27,241 nucleotides of DNA from contig CALGGY010000013.1 in the NCBI GenBank assembly GCA_937915785.1, forward strand, positions 1 through 27,241. Direction: 5' to 3'. The first letter of the stretch is position 1. Each line of letters begins with the position of its first letter. The notes under the pieces are model-generated. The model was not told the origin of the DNA and did no database searches. It saw nothing but the letters and a program-made list of their open reading frames with translations. This DNA is from an uncultured Bacteroidales bacterium. Lineage in GTDB: Bacteria > Bacteroidota > Bacteroidia > Bacteroidales > P3. The translations under genes were made by a program, and so were the position numbers. Positions 16,064 to 22,500 of this stretch are shown one piece after another.

Positions 16064-17236
16064 TTATAAGCTGAAAAGCACCAGCAGCTGAGCCGTGAGT
16101 ATCCTCAGAAACATGGTCAGTGGATACACTGTGGCATAGCCCATGTTGGGCAGTTTGCAGCCCTCTGGGGCTATGGTGTTGGCAAAGGCAAGGGTAGGGG
16201 GATCGGTATGGCTTCCGCCGATAAATCCCATTAAGGTGTAGTAATTCATTTTCAGCACTTTGCGTCCGAAAATGGTAACGGTCAGAGGTGGCAGCATGGT
16301 GATGATTACGCCGTAAACCACCCACATGTAGTGCACCTGCACTGTGGCCACAAAGCTGCTTCCGGCACCCAGTCCCACGCAGGCAAGGAACAGCGCTATG
16401 CCCACCTCGCGCAGCATGTGCACGCCGTGTCCGTCGGTGAAATCGGTGCCGAACCAGCCTTTGCGCACACCTAACCATCCGGCCACGAGTGCCACCACAA
16501 GGGGACCTCCAGCAAGACCCAGTTTCAGCGGAGCGTCGAGACCTACGGGAATTGGTATCGAGCCAAGTATTATTCCCAGCACAATTATCACAAAGATGGG
16601 TATCAGTTTTATGCCGCCTTTTTTGACATTTTTGTTACTGATGGCGGTGTCGCCGTCGAGGGTTGAGGGTTCGTTGGCAAGGTTTTTGGGCCGTATGATA
16701 AGGCAGCACACTATCATGCCCACCACTGCCAGTGGGTAGGCCACGGCGTATCCCGCCGCCAAGCGGTCGGAAACACCTTCGATGCCGAGGTCGCCAACGG
16801 CCTGCTGTGCCGCCGAAAGTCCGGGGGTGTTGGTGATGGCTCCGGTGTAAACGCCAGCCATGTCGGTGAGCTCTTGGTTGGCCAACACGGCGATAAGCAC
16901 GGTGATGCCCACGCCCAACGCCACGTTGACCAGCGCCATAACGTTCATGGCAAGGCCCCCTTTGCGGAAGCTGCGGAAAAATCCCGGCCCCACCTGCAGG
17001 CCTACGCCGGTAACAAACAGTATCAGGCCGAACTCCTTCATCAGGTGCAGCATCTCGGCGTTGGTGTCGATGCCCAAGGCACCCAAGGCAATGCCGGCAA
17101 AAAGTATCCACGTGATGCCTAACGATATGCCTTTAATCTTTATCTTGCTCAAAATTAGTCCCACCACTATGGTGAGCGACAGCATGACTATGGTTTGCGC
17201 CACTCCTGGCTGTGTGAAAAGGTTGGTGAACCACAT
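16064..17236 (-). CDS. AspT/YidE/YbjL-type transporter, short form without RCK domains
   Basis: 390 residues. There are two related hydrophobic halves (about 1-185 and 207-390), each with five to six predicted membrane helices. Family motifs are GLILFVTGVGLQVGPGFF and GAITNTPGLSAAQQA in the first half. The second half has GIALFLACVGLGAGSSF and GFIGGSHTDPPTLAFAN. The duplicated architecture is that of AspT/YidE/YbjL antiporters. Full-length relatives are about 550 residues because two TrkA-C (RCK) domains sit between the halves. Here that place holds only about 25 polar residues (RPKNLANEPSTLDGDTAISN). The substrate is unknown; dicarboxylates or amino acids would fit the family. It is followed by the S9 peptidase gene in the same direction. 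Confidence 0.9.
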   Translation of the reverse strand: MWFTNLFTQPGVAQTIVMLSLTIVVGLILSKIKIKGISLGITWILFAGIALGALGIDTNAEMLHLMKEFGLILFVTGVGLQVGPGFFRSFRKGGLAMNVMALVNVALGVGITVLIAVLANQELTDMAGVYTGAITNTPGLSAAQQAVGDLGIEGVSDRLAAGYAVAYPLAVVGMIVCCLIIRPKNLANEPSTLDGDTAISNKNVKKGGIKLIPIFVIIVLGIILGSIPIPVGLDAPLKLGLAGGPLVVALVAGWLGVRKGWFGTDFTDGHGVHMLREVGIALFLACVGLGAGSSFVATVQVHYMWVVYGVIITMLPPLTVTIFGRKVLKMNYYTLMGFIGGSHTDPPTLAFANTIAPEGCKLPNMGYATVYPLTMFLRILTAQLLVLFSL

Positions 17237-17546
17237 GTTTAGTTAGAAATTATGAATTAGGAGTTAGGATTTTTTTTGTTGTTTTTTGAGTGAACTGTGA
17301 AAAAAATGTTGAATTGTTGGTTTTTCTTTAAGGTGTTTTGCGATAAACTTAAACTTATATATCGTTTCAAGCGCCGAAATATTGTGCCACGAGTGTTGTT
17401 TTTTGGTGAAGTGGGATTGAGTCTTTTTCAGAAATCCAAAAAAGTGGTGGGAGAGATGTGAGATTTTTCATTGTAATGGAAAAATATTATAAGATTTTCC
17501 ATTATATCGTAAAATTCTTATGTTTTTTTTGGTGCGTAACCAAATC
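17237..17546. other. A/T-rich intergenic region upstream of the transporter gene
   Basis: 310 bp. A copy of the dispersed heptamer-type repeat (17238-17268) lies directly before the transporter ATG. Further on is a 10-bp perfect inverted repeat: TAATGGAAAA at 17474-17483 and its complement at 17495-17504. No TAnnTTTG box is evident on the minus strand. I see no gene here. Confidence 0.55.
17474..17504. repeat. 10-bp perfect inverted repeat, possible operator or 3' stem
   Basis: The two arms flank 11 bp. A related imperfect half (TTTTTCATT) lies just upstream, so three related half-sites cluster within 45 bp. It lies 43 bp past the DUF2148 stop codon. Confidence 0.5.
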
Positions 17547-18068
17547 TTATTTCCTGTCGAAGAAGGGGTTTTTGCCTTTCACGGCCAGAGGCAGGGCCAG
17601 AATCATGGTGCAGCCGGGCAACAGGTCCATTTCCAGTGCGGTACGTCCGGCGGAGAACATCACTCGGTTGTCGATACGCAGGTCGGCGGCACGAGCTGCG
17701 GCGGAGCCTATGGCAATGCCCAAGTTGTTGGCGTTGAAGAAACAGGGCACTTCGCGATATTTTTCGCCACAGGTGGCAAATCCACAGTAGCCGCAGTTGA
17801 GGCCAAGGGGTGCCACGCGTGAGCCTATCAGCAGCACAGCCCCGCACTGACGGATGTTCTCCGCGTCGCGGGCAAAAAACTGCTGGCCGGTGGCGTCGGC
17901 TATGGAGAGCATCCGTTGGGCAAGACGTTCTATATCGTGGCCGGTTACAACGGCAATTTCGAGGTTGTCGGTACCGCGGGCCTTGGGAGCAGTGCGAGCG
18001 GCAAGGGCTATTTGTTTGGCAAGTTCGGCAATGGTGCCGTTGCGGAAGTTTTCTTCTTTTTCTATCAT
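17547..18068 (-). CDS. DUF2148 ferredoxin-like domain protein
   Basis: 173 residues from ATG 18068 (MIEKEENFRN). An in-frame start further upstream would include repetitive intergenic sequence and is rejected. The central LNCGYCGFATCGE carries closely spaced Cys typical of the DUF2148/ferredoxin-domain family, and flanking conserved features are KARGTDNLEI near the N-terminus and ALPLAVKGKNPFFDR at the C-terminus. Family members are thought to bind an Fe-S cluster; no reaction is known to me. The gene stands alone between the transporter and the clpS-nfeD-floA operon, all on the minus strand. Its upstream region is a repeat-rich stretch with no clear promoter. Confidence 0.85.
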   Translation of the reverse strand: MIEKEENFRNGTIAELAKQIALAARTAPKARGTDNLEIAVVTGHDIERLAQRMLSIADATGQQFFARDAENIRQCGAVLLIGSRVAPLGLNCGYCGFATCGEKYREVPCFFNANNLGIAIGSAAARAADLRIDNRVMFSAGRTALEMDLLPGCTMILALPLAVKGKNPFFDRK

Positions 18069-18082
18069 ATTTTTTCTTTTTT

Positions 18083-18200
18083 CCCCACACTGCGCTTCGC
18101 TTGTATGGGTCCTATCCACTGCGCTTCGCTTATGCAGGTCCCCACACATCAGAGCTGTGCGGGGTTAATAGGATGTAGTGCCTTCGGCACTTTTTTTGTT
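18083..18200. repeat. Composite intergenic repeat with a 29-bp tandem duplication and hairpins
   Basis: A 15-bp core CACTGCGCTTCGCTT occurs at 18088-18102 and 18117-18131, period 29 bp with diverged tails. It is followed by CCCCACAC and, after 9 bp, GTGCGGGG (one mismatch to a perfect stem). A stem AGTGCC-TTC-GGCACT at 18177-18191 is followed by a T7 run. The last part has the form of a plus-strand intrinsic terminator although no plus-strand gene ends here. Confidence 0.75.
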
Positions 18201-18245
18201 GTCTTTTTTTGGGGGCTTCTATGGGGTTGGTTCAATAACTATTAT

Positions 18246-18285
18246 AAATAAAAAAGCACGTTATGCCATTGACATAACGTGCTTT
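18246..18285 (-). terminator. Intrinsic terminator of clpS-nfeD-floA
   Basis: A perfect 13-bp stem (18253-18265 with 18273-18285, 7-nt loop) is followed on the minus strand by a T-rich tail. It begins 12 bp after the floA stop codon. Confidence 0.88.
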
Positions 18286-18297
18286 GAGTTTCAAGAT

Positions 18298-19272
18298 TTA
18301 ATTTTTGTCGTTGCCGGCCGCGGGTTTGGCTATGGATTCGCGCATTCCGGTGTCGGCTTGTATGTTTTTCATACGGTAGTAGTCCATAATGCCGAGGTTG
18401 CCGTTGCGGAAGGCTTCGGCCATAGCTTTCGGCACTTCGGCTTCGGCTTCGATAACGCGGGCGCGTGCTTCCTGAGCTTTGGCTTTCATCTCCTGCTCGG
18501 TGGCAACGGCCATGGCACGACGTTCTTCGGCCTTGGCTTGGGCTATGTTCTTGTCGGCGTTGGCCTGGTCCATCTGCAGCTGGGCGCCGATGTTTTTACC
18601 CACGTCGATGTCGGCAATGTCGATGGAGAGTATCTCAAAGGCAGTGCCGCTGTCGAGACCTTTCTGCAATACCAGTTTGGAGATGCTGTCGGGGTTTTCG
18701 AGCACCGATTTGTGGCTTGTGGCCGAACCGATGGAGGTTACAATGCCTTCGCCCACACGTGCGAGGATAGTTTCTTCGCCGGCGCCGCCCACCAGCTGTT
18801 TGATGTTGGTGCGTACGGTTACACGTGCTTTGGCTATCAGCTGTATGCCGTCTTTGGCCACGGCTGCAACTGGCGGTGTGTCGATAACTTTGGGGTTTAC
18901 CGACATCTGCACGGCTTTGAACACGTCGCGGCCGGCGAGGTCTATTGCGGTGGCGGTCTTGAAATCGAGGCTCATGTTGGCTTTGTCGGCAGAGATAAGG
19001 GCGTTTACCACAGGGCTTACGCGGCCTCCGGCAAGGTAGTGGGCCTCCAGTTCGTTCTGGTTCAGGTGCAGACCGGCTTTGGTGGATGATATGAGGTTGC
19101 TCACTATAAGTGCGGCGGGCACCTTGCGCAGACGCATAAAGAACAGTTGCACCAGCGAGATGTGAACTCCCGACACAAGAGCTTTGAACCAAAGTCCCAC
19201 GGGAACAAGGTAGAAAAATATGGCCAGAAAAACGACACATACTGCTACGATAAGAATAATTACGTAATCCAT
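18298..19272 (-). CDS. floA: Flotillin-like protein FloA
   Basis: 324 residues, the normal length of FloA (UPF0365). A membrane-inserted N-terminal segment spans about residues 5-25. The family region begins LWFKALVSGVHISLVQL, with MRLRKVPA and HLNQNELEAHYLAGG following. The SPFH-like part is in the middle (DFKTATAIDLAGRDVF, VTVRTNIKQLVGGAGEETI). The C-terminal third is an Ala/Glu-rich coiled coil (about 235-295, NIAQAKAEERRAMAVATEQEMKAK type with breaks). FloA organises membrane microdomains. The gene lies 21 bp after the NfeD gene, its common partner, and ends the operon. Confidence 0.97.
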   Translation of the reverse strand: MDYVIILIVAVCVVFLAIFFYLVPVGLWFKALVSGVHISLVQLFFMRLRKVPAALIVSNLISSTKAGLHLNQNELEAHYLAGGRVSPVVNALISADKANMSLDFKTATAIDLAGRDVFKAVQMSVNPKVIDTPPVAAVAKDGIQLIAKARVTVRTNIKQLVGGAGEETILARVGEGIVTSIGSATSHKSVLENPDSISKLVLQKGLDSGTAFEILSIDIADIDVGKNIGAQLQMDQANADKNIAQAKAEERRAMAVATEQEMKAKAQEARARVIEAEAEVPKAMAEAFRNGNLGIMDYYRMKNIQADTGMRESIAKPAAGNDKN

Positions 19273-19293
19273 AAATAATTGGGTTTTAATGTG

Positions 19294-19764
19294 TTATTGT
19301 TGGGTTATTTCTTTCACTGTTATCAGGTATCCTTCAATTTTTATCACCTGAACGGGGCGGTTTTCATTGATGAATTCGTTCACGGTGTGCACTTCGCACG
19401 TCTGCCCGTTGATGATGGCTTTGCCTGCCGGAGCAAGGCGCGAGATGGTGGTTCCGGTGGAGCCGACGCTGATTTTGTTTTCGTCGACGGTGTTCACCCT
19501 GCTGTCCACCTCCTCTTTCAGTCCCATGCGTTTCCATGTCTTGTTTCGCATAAGTAGCAGTAGCAGTGCCACCACCACTATCAGCGACACTATCAGCGTT
19601 ATGTTTCCTGCCACGGCACCGTATTGTGCATAGCTCTGCCATACGCCGATGGCCATTGCCACGCCGCCCAAAATTCCGGCCACGCCGCCGGGCAGGGCCA
19701 CCAGCTCAAGGGCTATAAGCACCGCTCCCACCACCAAAAATATTGTTATGGCAATCCAGTTCAT
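19294..19764 (-). CDS. NfeD-like membrane protein
   Basis: 156 residues from ATG 19764; an upstream in-frame extension would run through the clpS gene. Two transmembrane regions (about 4-45 and 55-75) contain a glycine-rich GGVAGILGGVAMAIGV, followed by a linker with basic residues (MRNKTWKRMGLKEE). The C-terminal OB-fold domain (about 95-150) shows GSTGTTISRLAPAGKAIINGQ and the VHTVNEFINENRPVQVI form characteristic of NfeD. NfeD proteins work with flotillin/SPFH proteins, here FloA immediately downstream. Confidence 0.93.
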   Translation of the reverse strand: MNWIAITIFLVVGAVLIALELVALPGGVAGILGGVAMAIGVWQSYAQYGAVAGNITLIVSLIVVVALLLLLMRNKTWKRMGLKEEVDSRVNTVDENKISVGSTGTTISRLAPAGKAIINGQTCEVHTVNEFINENRPVQVIKIEGYLITVKEITQQ

Positions 19765-19766
19765 GG

Positions 19767-20048
19767 CTATTGCAGAATTTCGGAGGTTAGCGACTGTCCC
19801 AGCAGGGCATGGTGCATGGGCATAAGGGTTTCGTAGCTGCCGCTTTTCACCACACATTTGCCTTTGTAGTGCACCAAAACGGTGCATTGCTCGGCCTGTT
19901 CGGGAGTTTGTTTGCAAATCTTTATCAACGAGTCGATTACGTAGTCGAAAGTGTGGTAGTCGTCGTTGTACAGCATCAGTCGACAGGCGTCATTGGTCTC
20001 AACGTCAGCAACTTGCAGTTCTTCATTTTCTTTCAAATTCTGTTTCAT
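19767..20048 (-). CDS. clpS: ClpS-family Clp protease adaptor
   Basis: 93 residues from ATG 20048. An in-frame upstream ATG at 20198 is rejected because it runs through the promoter. The core CRLMLYNDDYHTFDYVIDSL contains the NDD-T pattern of the N-degron pocket, and the fold continues with ICKQTPEQAEQCTVLVHYKGKC. ClpS delivers N-end-rule substrates to ClpA/ClpC-ClpP. Here it is the first gene of clpS-nfeD-floA, 2 bp before nfeD, with its own strong promoter. Confidence 0.93.
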   Translation of the reverse strand: MKQNLKENEELQVADVETNDACRLMLYNDDYHTFDYVIDSLIKICKQTPEQAEQCTVLVHYKGKCVVKSGSYETLMPMHHALLGQSLTSEILQ

Positions 20049-20067
20049 TGTCTTTGTTTTTGCTTTG

Positions 20068-20098
20068 CAAAGATACGTAAAAAAAATGGATTGGACAA
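20068..20098 (-). promoter_or_regulatory. Bacteroidota-type promoter of clpS-nfeD-floA
   Basis: Minus strand: TTG at 20096-20098, 20 bp spacer, TATCTTTG at 20068-20075, 19 bp before the clpS ATG. Confidence 0.75.
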
Positions 20099-20145
20099 CA
20101 GTTTTTTTTGCCGCCGATATTTTTTTTCGCCACCGTTTTTCTTTT

Positions 20146-20176
20146 TTTGAAAAATGACAAAAAAAATGTACTTTTG
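20146..20176 (+). promoter_or_regulatory. Bacteroidota-type promoter of the M64 peptidase gene
   Basis: TTTG at 20146-20149, 19 bp spacer, TACTTTTG at 20169-20176. It rules out the in-frame ATG at 20108 as the start and supports ATG 20225. Confidence 0.78.
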
Positions 20177-20224
20177 CACAACCGTTTGTTTTGCACAATA
20201 TTTTTTTACAAACCTCAGCAAATT

Positions 20225-21502
20225 ATGACAAAAAGAACTGTAACTGTGATATTTGCGGTGCTGATGACTGCTTTATGCGCCTCGGTGAACGCTGTTGATT
20301 TCGGCACCTATTTCCACGACCGCACCCTGCGTGTGGATTACTTGCGCGAGGGCAACGCCAAAAGCAACACCATAACCCTTTCGGCTTTTGTGGCCAAATC
20401 GGGCACATGGGCAGGCTCCTTGGTGCACCTTATCGACCCATTCGACTACGGCACTTTCCGCATTGTGGTGAAGGACGCCGCAACCGGCACCGACATATAC
20501 ACTCGAACCTACAACTCTCTGTTTCAGGAGTATGTGGCAACGCCCACCGGCCGCGACAGCGTGGCGTTGTTCCAAGAAACGGTGCTTGTGCCTTACCCAA
20601 AAGCCAAAGTGAAACTCTGTTTCCAGCAACGCGACGAAAAACAACGGTTTGTAACGCAAAAGGAGGTGCTTTTCGACCCCGCCACCGCCAAGGTGGAGAC
20701 CCGCAGCGCCGCTTCAAAACCAGTGAAACTGCTCTATTCCGGCGACTCGCACAAAAAACTCGACGTGGTTATTGTGGCCGACGGTTATACCAGAAAGGAC
20801 GCCAAAAAAATGGAACAGGACATGCGCACTTTTGCCGAACAGCTGGTTAAGATGAAGCCATACAAAGACCACAAGGCCGATTTCAACATCTGGGGCGTGG
20901 GCACCGTGAGCGAAGACCACGGCATAAGCAATCCCAAGAAAGGCCGTCGGCTGAACACTGCCATAGGCTCGTCGTTCGATGTGATGGGCATTGCCCGCTA
21001 CCTGATGACCTACGAGGTGCACCGCCTGCACGATGCCATTGGCGATGCGCCATACGAACAGATTATCATTATGTCGAACAGCGAGGAGTACGGTGGAGGC
21101 GCCATCTATAACTTCTACGCCAACGTGGTGGTGTCGTCGGCCACAGCCTCGGTGCTGCCTCACGAGTTCGGACACACCTTTGCCGGACTTGCCGACGAAT
21201 ATATCGACGAGGATATCTCGTACGAGGAGCTGCACAGCACCGAAACCGAGCCCCTGCAACCCAACATCACCTCGCTGGTGGCTTTCGACAAAAAATGGAA
21301 AGACCTTGTGGAGGAAGGCCTGCCGACACCCACTCCCGTGTCGGCGGCAAACCTTAATAAAATAGGCGCTTACGAGGGCGGAGGCTATCGCAAGCAGGGC
21401 ATCTACCGTCCGGCAATACGTTGTATGATGGGCACCGGCGGCAGTTTCTGCGCCGTGTGCAAAAGGGCTATCAACGCCATGTTCAAGATTTATACCGAGT
21501 AG
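20225..21502 (+). CDS. Secreted M64 family (IgA-peptidase type) metallopeptidase
   Basis: 425 residues. A signal peptide (1-23, VTVIFAVLMTALCASVNA) precedes an N-terminal beta domain (about 25-170; FGTYFHDRTLRVDYLREGN) as in M64 N-terminal domains. The catalytic domain starts about residue 175 with SGDSHKKLDVVIVADGYT. The zinc motif is HEFGHTFAGLADEY, with His313, Glu314 and His317 as ligand/base residues and Asp324 in the GLADEY segment. The C-terminal RCMMGTGGSFCAVCKRAI is also typical of the family. M64 enzymes are named after a Clostridium IgA protease; Bacteroides members of unknown target are common, so IgA cleavage is only a family label here. There is no T9SS tail, so a periplasmic or otherwise released location is likely. 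Confidence 0.93.
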   Translation: MTKRTVTVIFAVLMTALCASVNAVDFGTYFHDRTLRVDYLREGNAKSNTITLSAFVAKSGTWAGSLVHLIDPFDYGTFRIVVKDAATGTDIYTRTYNSLFQEYVATPTGRDSVALFQETVLVPYPKAKVKLCFQQRDEKQRFVTQKEVLFDPATAKVETRSAASKPVKLLYSGDSHKKLDVVIVADGYTRKDAKKMEQDMRTFAEQLVKMKPYKDHKADFNIWGVGTVSEDHGISNPKKGRRLNTAIGSSFDVMGIARYLMTYEVHRLHDAIGDAPYEQIIIMSNSEEYGGGAIYNFYANVVVSSATASVLPHEFGHTFAGLADEYIDEDISYEELHSTETEPLQPNITSLVAFDKKWKDLVEEGLPTPTPVSAANLNKIGAYEGGGYRKQGIYRPAIRCMMGTGGSFCAVCKRAINAMFKIYTE

Positions 21503-21666
21503 GGTCAAGGGTTTGGCTGGCAGCTGCTTGATGTGGGAAAGTGGCTGGTGGATGATAAAGGAATTGTTTTCGGACATAAAATTTGACTGTCGCGTTAGCG
21601 TATGGCTCGGAAAAAAGATATTGTATTTAGGAGTATAGACTCTTAATTTGATATAGATGTTGTCGG

Positions 21667-21731
21667 GGTAACCAATTGATTGTCAATGATGCAAACCTTT
21701 TTGTTGGTTTATTGACATTTGGTAAGTTACC
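21667..21731. promoter_or_regulatory. 65-bp interrupted dyad upstream of the HxlR gene (candidate operator)
   Basis: The left half has GGTAAC (21667-21672), 8 bp, TGTCAAT (21681-21687). The right half is its exact mirror, ATTGACA (21711-21717), 8 bp, GTTACC (21726-21731). Both pairs share one symmetry centre near 21699. The right arm reaches the expected -33 position of the promoter. Confidence 0.55.
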
Positions 21732-21752
21732 GCCTTTTATAATTATTATTAG

Positions 21753-21760
21753 TATTTTTG
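21753..21760 (+). promoter_or_regulatory. Candidate -7 box of the HxlR/peptide operon
   Basis: TATTTTTG fits TAnnTTTG and lies 19 bp before ATG 21780. No TTTG occurs 19-21 bp upstream, where the dyad arm ends instead. That would suit a promoter needing or blocked by a regulator. Confidence 0.5.
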
Positions 21761-21779
21761 CAACGCAAATAGTTTCGCA

Positions 21780-22139
21780 ATGAATAGGAAAGAAATCATA
21801 AACGCCACATTTCCCGATTGTCCGGTACGCAACGTTATTTCGCATATCACCGACAAATGGTCGCTTCTGGTGCTCTACACTTTGGAACAGAATAAAGTGC
21901 TTCGTTTCAAAGAGCTGTGGCGGCAGATTCCCGACATATCCAAAAAAATGCTTACTGTGGTGTTAAGAAATCTCGAAAAAGACGGCGTTGTTAGCCGTGA
22001 GATTTATTATGAGGTGCCACCGCGTGTGGAATACCGCCTCACTGAGCGGGGGCAAAGCCTTATGCCTCATCTGGACGGGCTTCTGGCATGGGGTATGGAG
22101 CATTTTGACGACATTATGGAAGATAGAAAGAACCGTTAA
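21780..22139 (+). CDS. HxlR-family winged-helix transcriptional regulator
   Basis: 119 residues, usual length. The family pattern begins with DCPVRNVISHITDKWSLLVLY, including the conserved Cys14 that is the redox or electrophile sensor in several HxlR members (for example YodB and HypR). It continues with LRFKELWRQIPDISKKMLTVVLRNLEKDGVVSR (helix-turn-helix) and the wing VPPRVEYRLTERG. HxlR proteins bind as dimers to inverted repeats, often in front of oxidoreductase genes or their own gene. The ACGX-repeat peptide gene starts 50 bp downstream on the same strand with no clear promoter of its own, so they are probably co-transcribed. Confidence 0.95.
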   Translation: MNRKEIINATFPDCPVRNVISHITDKWSLLVLYTLEQNKVLRFKELWRQIPDISKKMLTVVLRNLEKDGVVSREIYYEVPPRVEYRLTERGQSLMPHLDGLLAWGMEHFDDIMEDRKNR

Positions 22140-22189
22140 AAATTGAAATATAATTTTTTAAACTTTAATTACTAATCAAATATTAAAAA

Positions 22190-22429
22190 ATGAAAAGATC
22201 AGAATTTGGAGGCTTCGTGGCCTCTTTTGCAGAGCAAACTCCCAGCGCCTGTGGTAGTGCTTGTGGCGCATCAGAACCCAAAAAGGAAGAAAAAACCTCG
22301 GCTTGCGGAAGTGCCTGTGGTGCGGCCCAGCCTGAGAAACCCAGTGCCGGTGGTAGTGCCTGTGGCGCGGCAGAACCCCAAAAAGAGGAAAAGCCCAGCG
22401 CTTGTGGCAGCGCTTGTGGAGCGAAATAA
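22190..22429 (+). CDS. ACGX-repeat peptide, predicted radical SAM-modified (RiPP) precursor
   Basis: 79 residues, preceded by an A-rich leader instead of a clear Shine-Dalgarno site. A short leader-like N-terminus (MKRSEFGGFVASFAEQTP) is followed by four repeat blocks. Each block is built on SACGSACGA, at residues 19-27, 37-45, 52-60 and 70-78, with Pro/Glu/Lys-rich spacers of 9, 6 and 9 residues. Cys are at 21, 25, 39, 43, 58, 72 and 76. In the third block the first Cys is replaced by Gly54. The gene is followed by a radical SAM/SPASM enzyme, the expected maturase. I recall peptides with ACGX repeats named as a radical SAM target family by comparative genomics; no product structure is known to me. 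A strong hairpin between the two genes would give more peptide than enzyme. Function (bacteriocin, signal, metal binder) is unknown. Confidence 0.88.
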   Translation: MKRSEFGGFVASFAEQTPSACGSACGASEPKKEEKTSACGSACGAAQPEKPSAGGSACGAAEPQKEEKPSACGSACGAK

Positions 22430-22444
22430 AATCACGACACTTGC

Positions 22445-22481
22445 AAAAGGCGTTTCGTTTGATTGGCGAAACGCCTTTTTT
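22445..22481 (+). terminator. Intrinsic terminator/attenuator between precursor and radical SAM gene
   Basis: A perfect 13-bp stem (22445-22457 with 22467-22479, 9-nt loop) is followed by a T-run (22476-22481). It begins 15 bp after the peptide stop and ends 19 bp before the enzyme ATG. No separate promoter is evident in the gap, so readthrough probably expresses the enzyme. Confidence 0.9.
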
Positions 22482-22500
22482 ACACACGAAAAACAGAGTT

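Noticed and set aside
18178..19089. 303-codon plus-strand frame opposite floA
   Set aside because: Antisense to a textbook FloA; begins in the repeat region and lacks any domain.
20108..20224. Longer N-terminus for the M64 peptidase
   Set aside because: It starts upstream of the promoter and would bury the signal peptide.
20714..21577. 287-codon minus-strand frame opposite the M64 peptidase
   Set aside because: The plus strand carries the HExxH motif, signal peptide and promoter; the minus frame is a His/Val-rich shadow.
22402..22500. Longer N-terminus for the radical SAM protein
   Set aside because: The extension would overlap the peptide gene and translate the terminator stem; the conserved sequence starts at ATG 22501.
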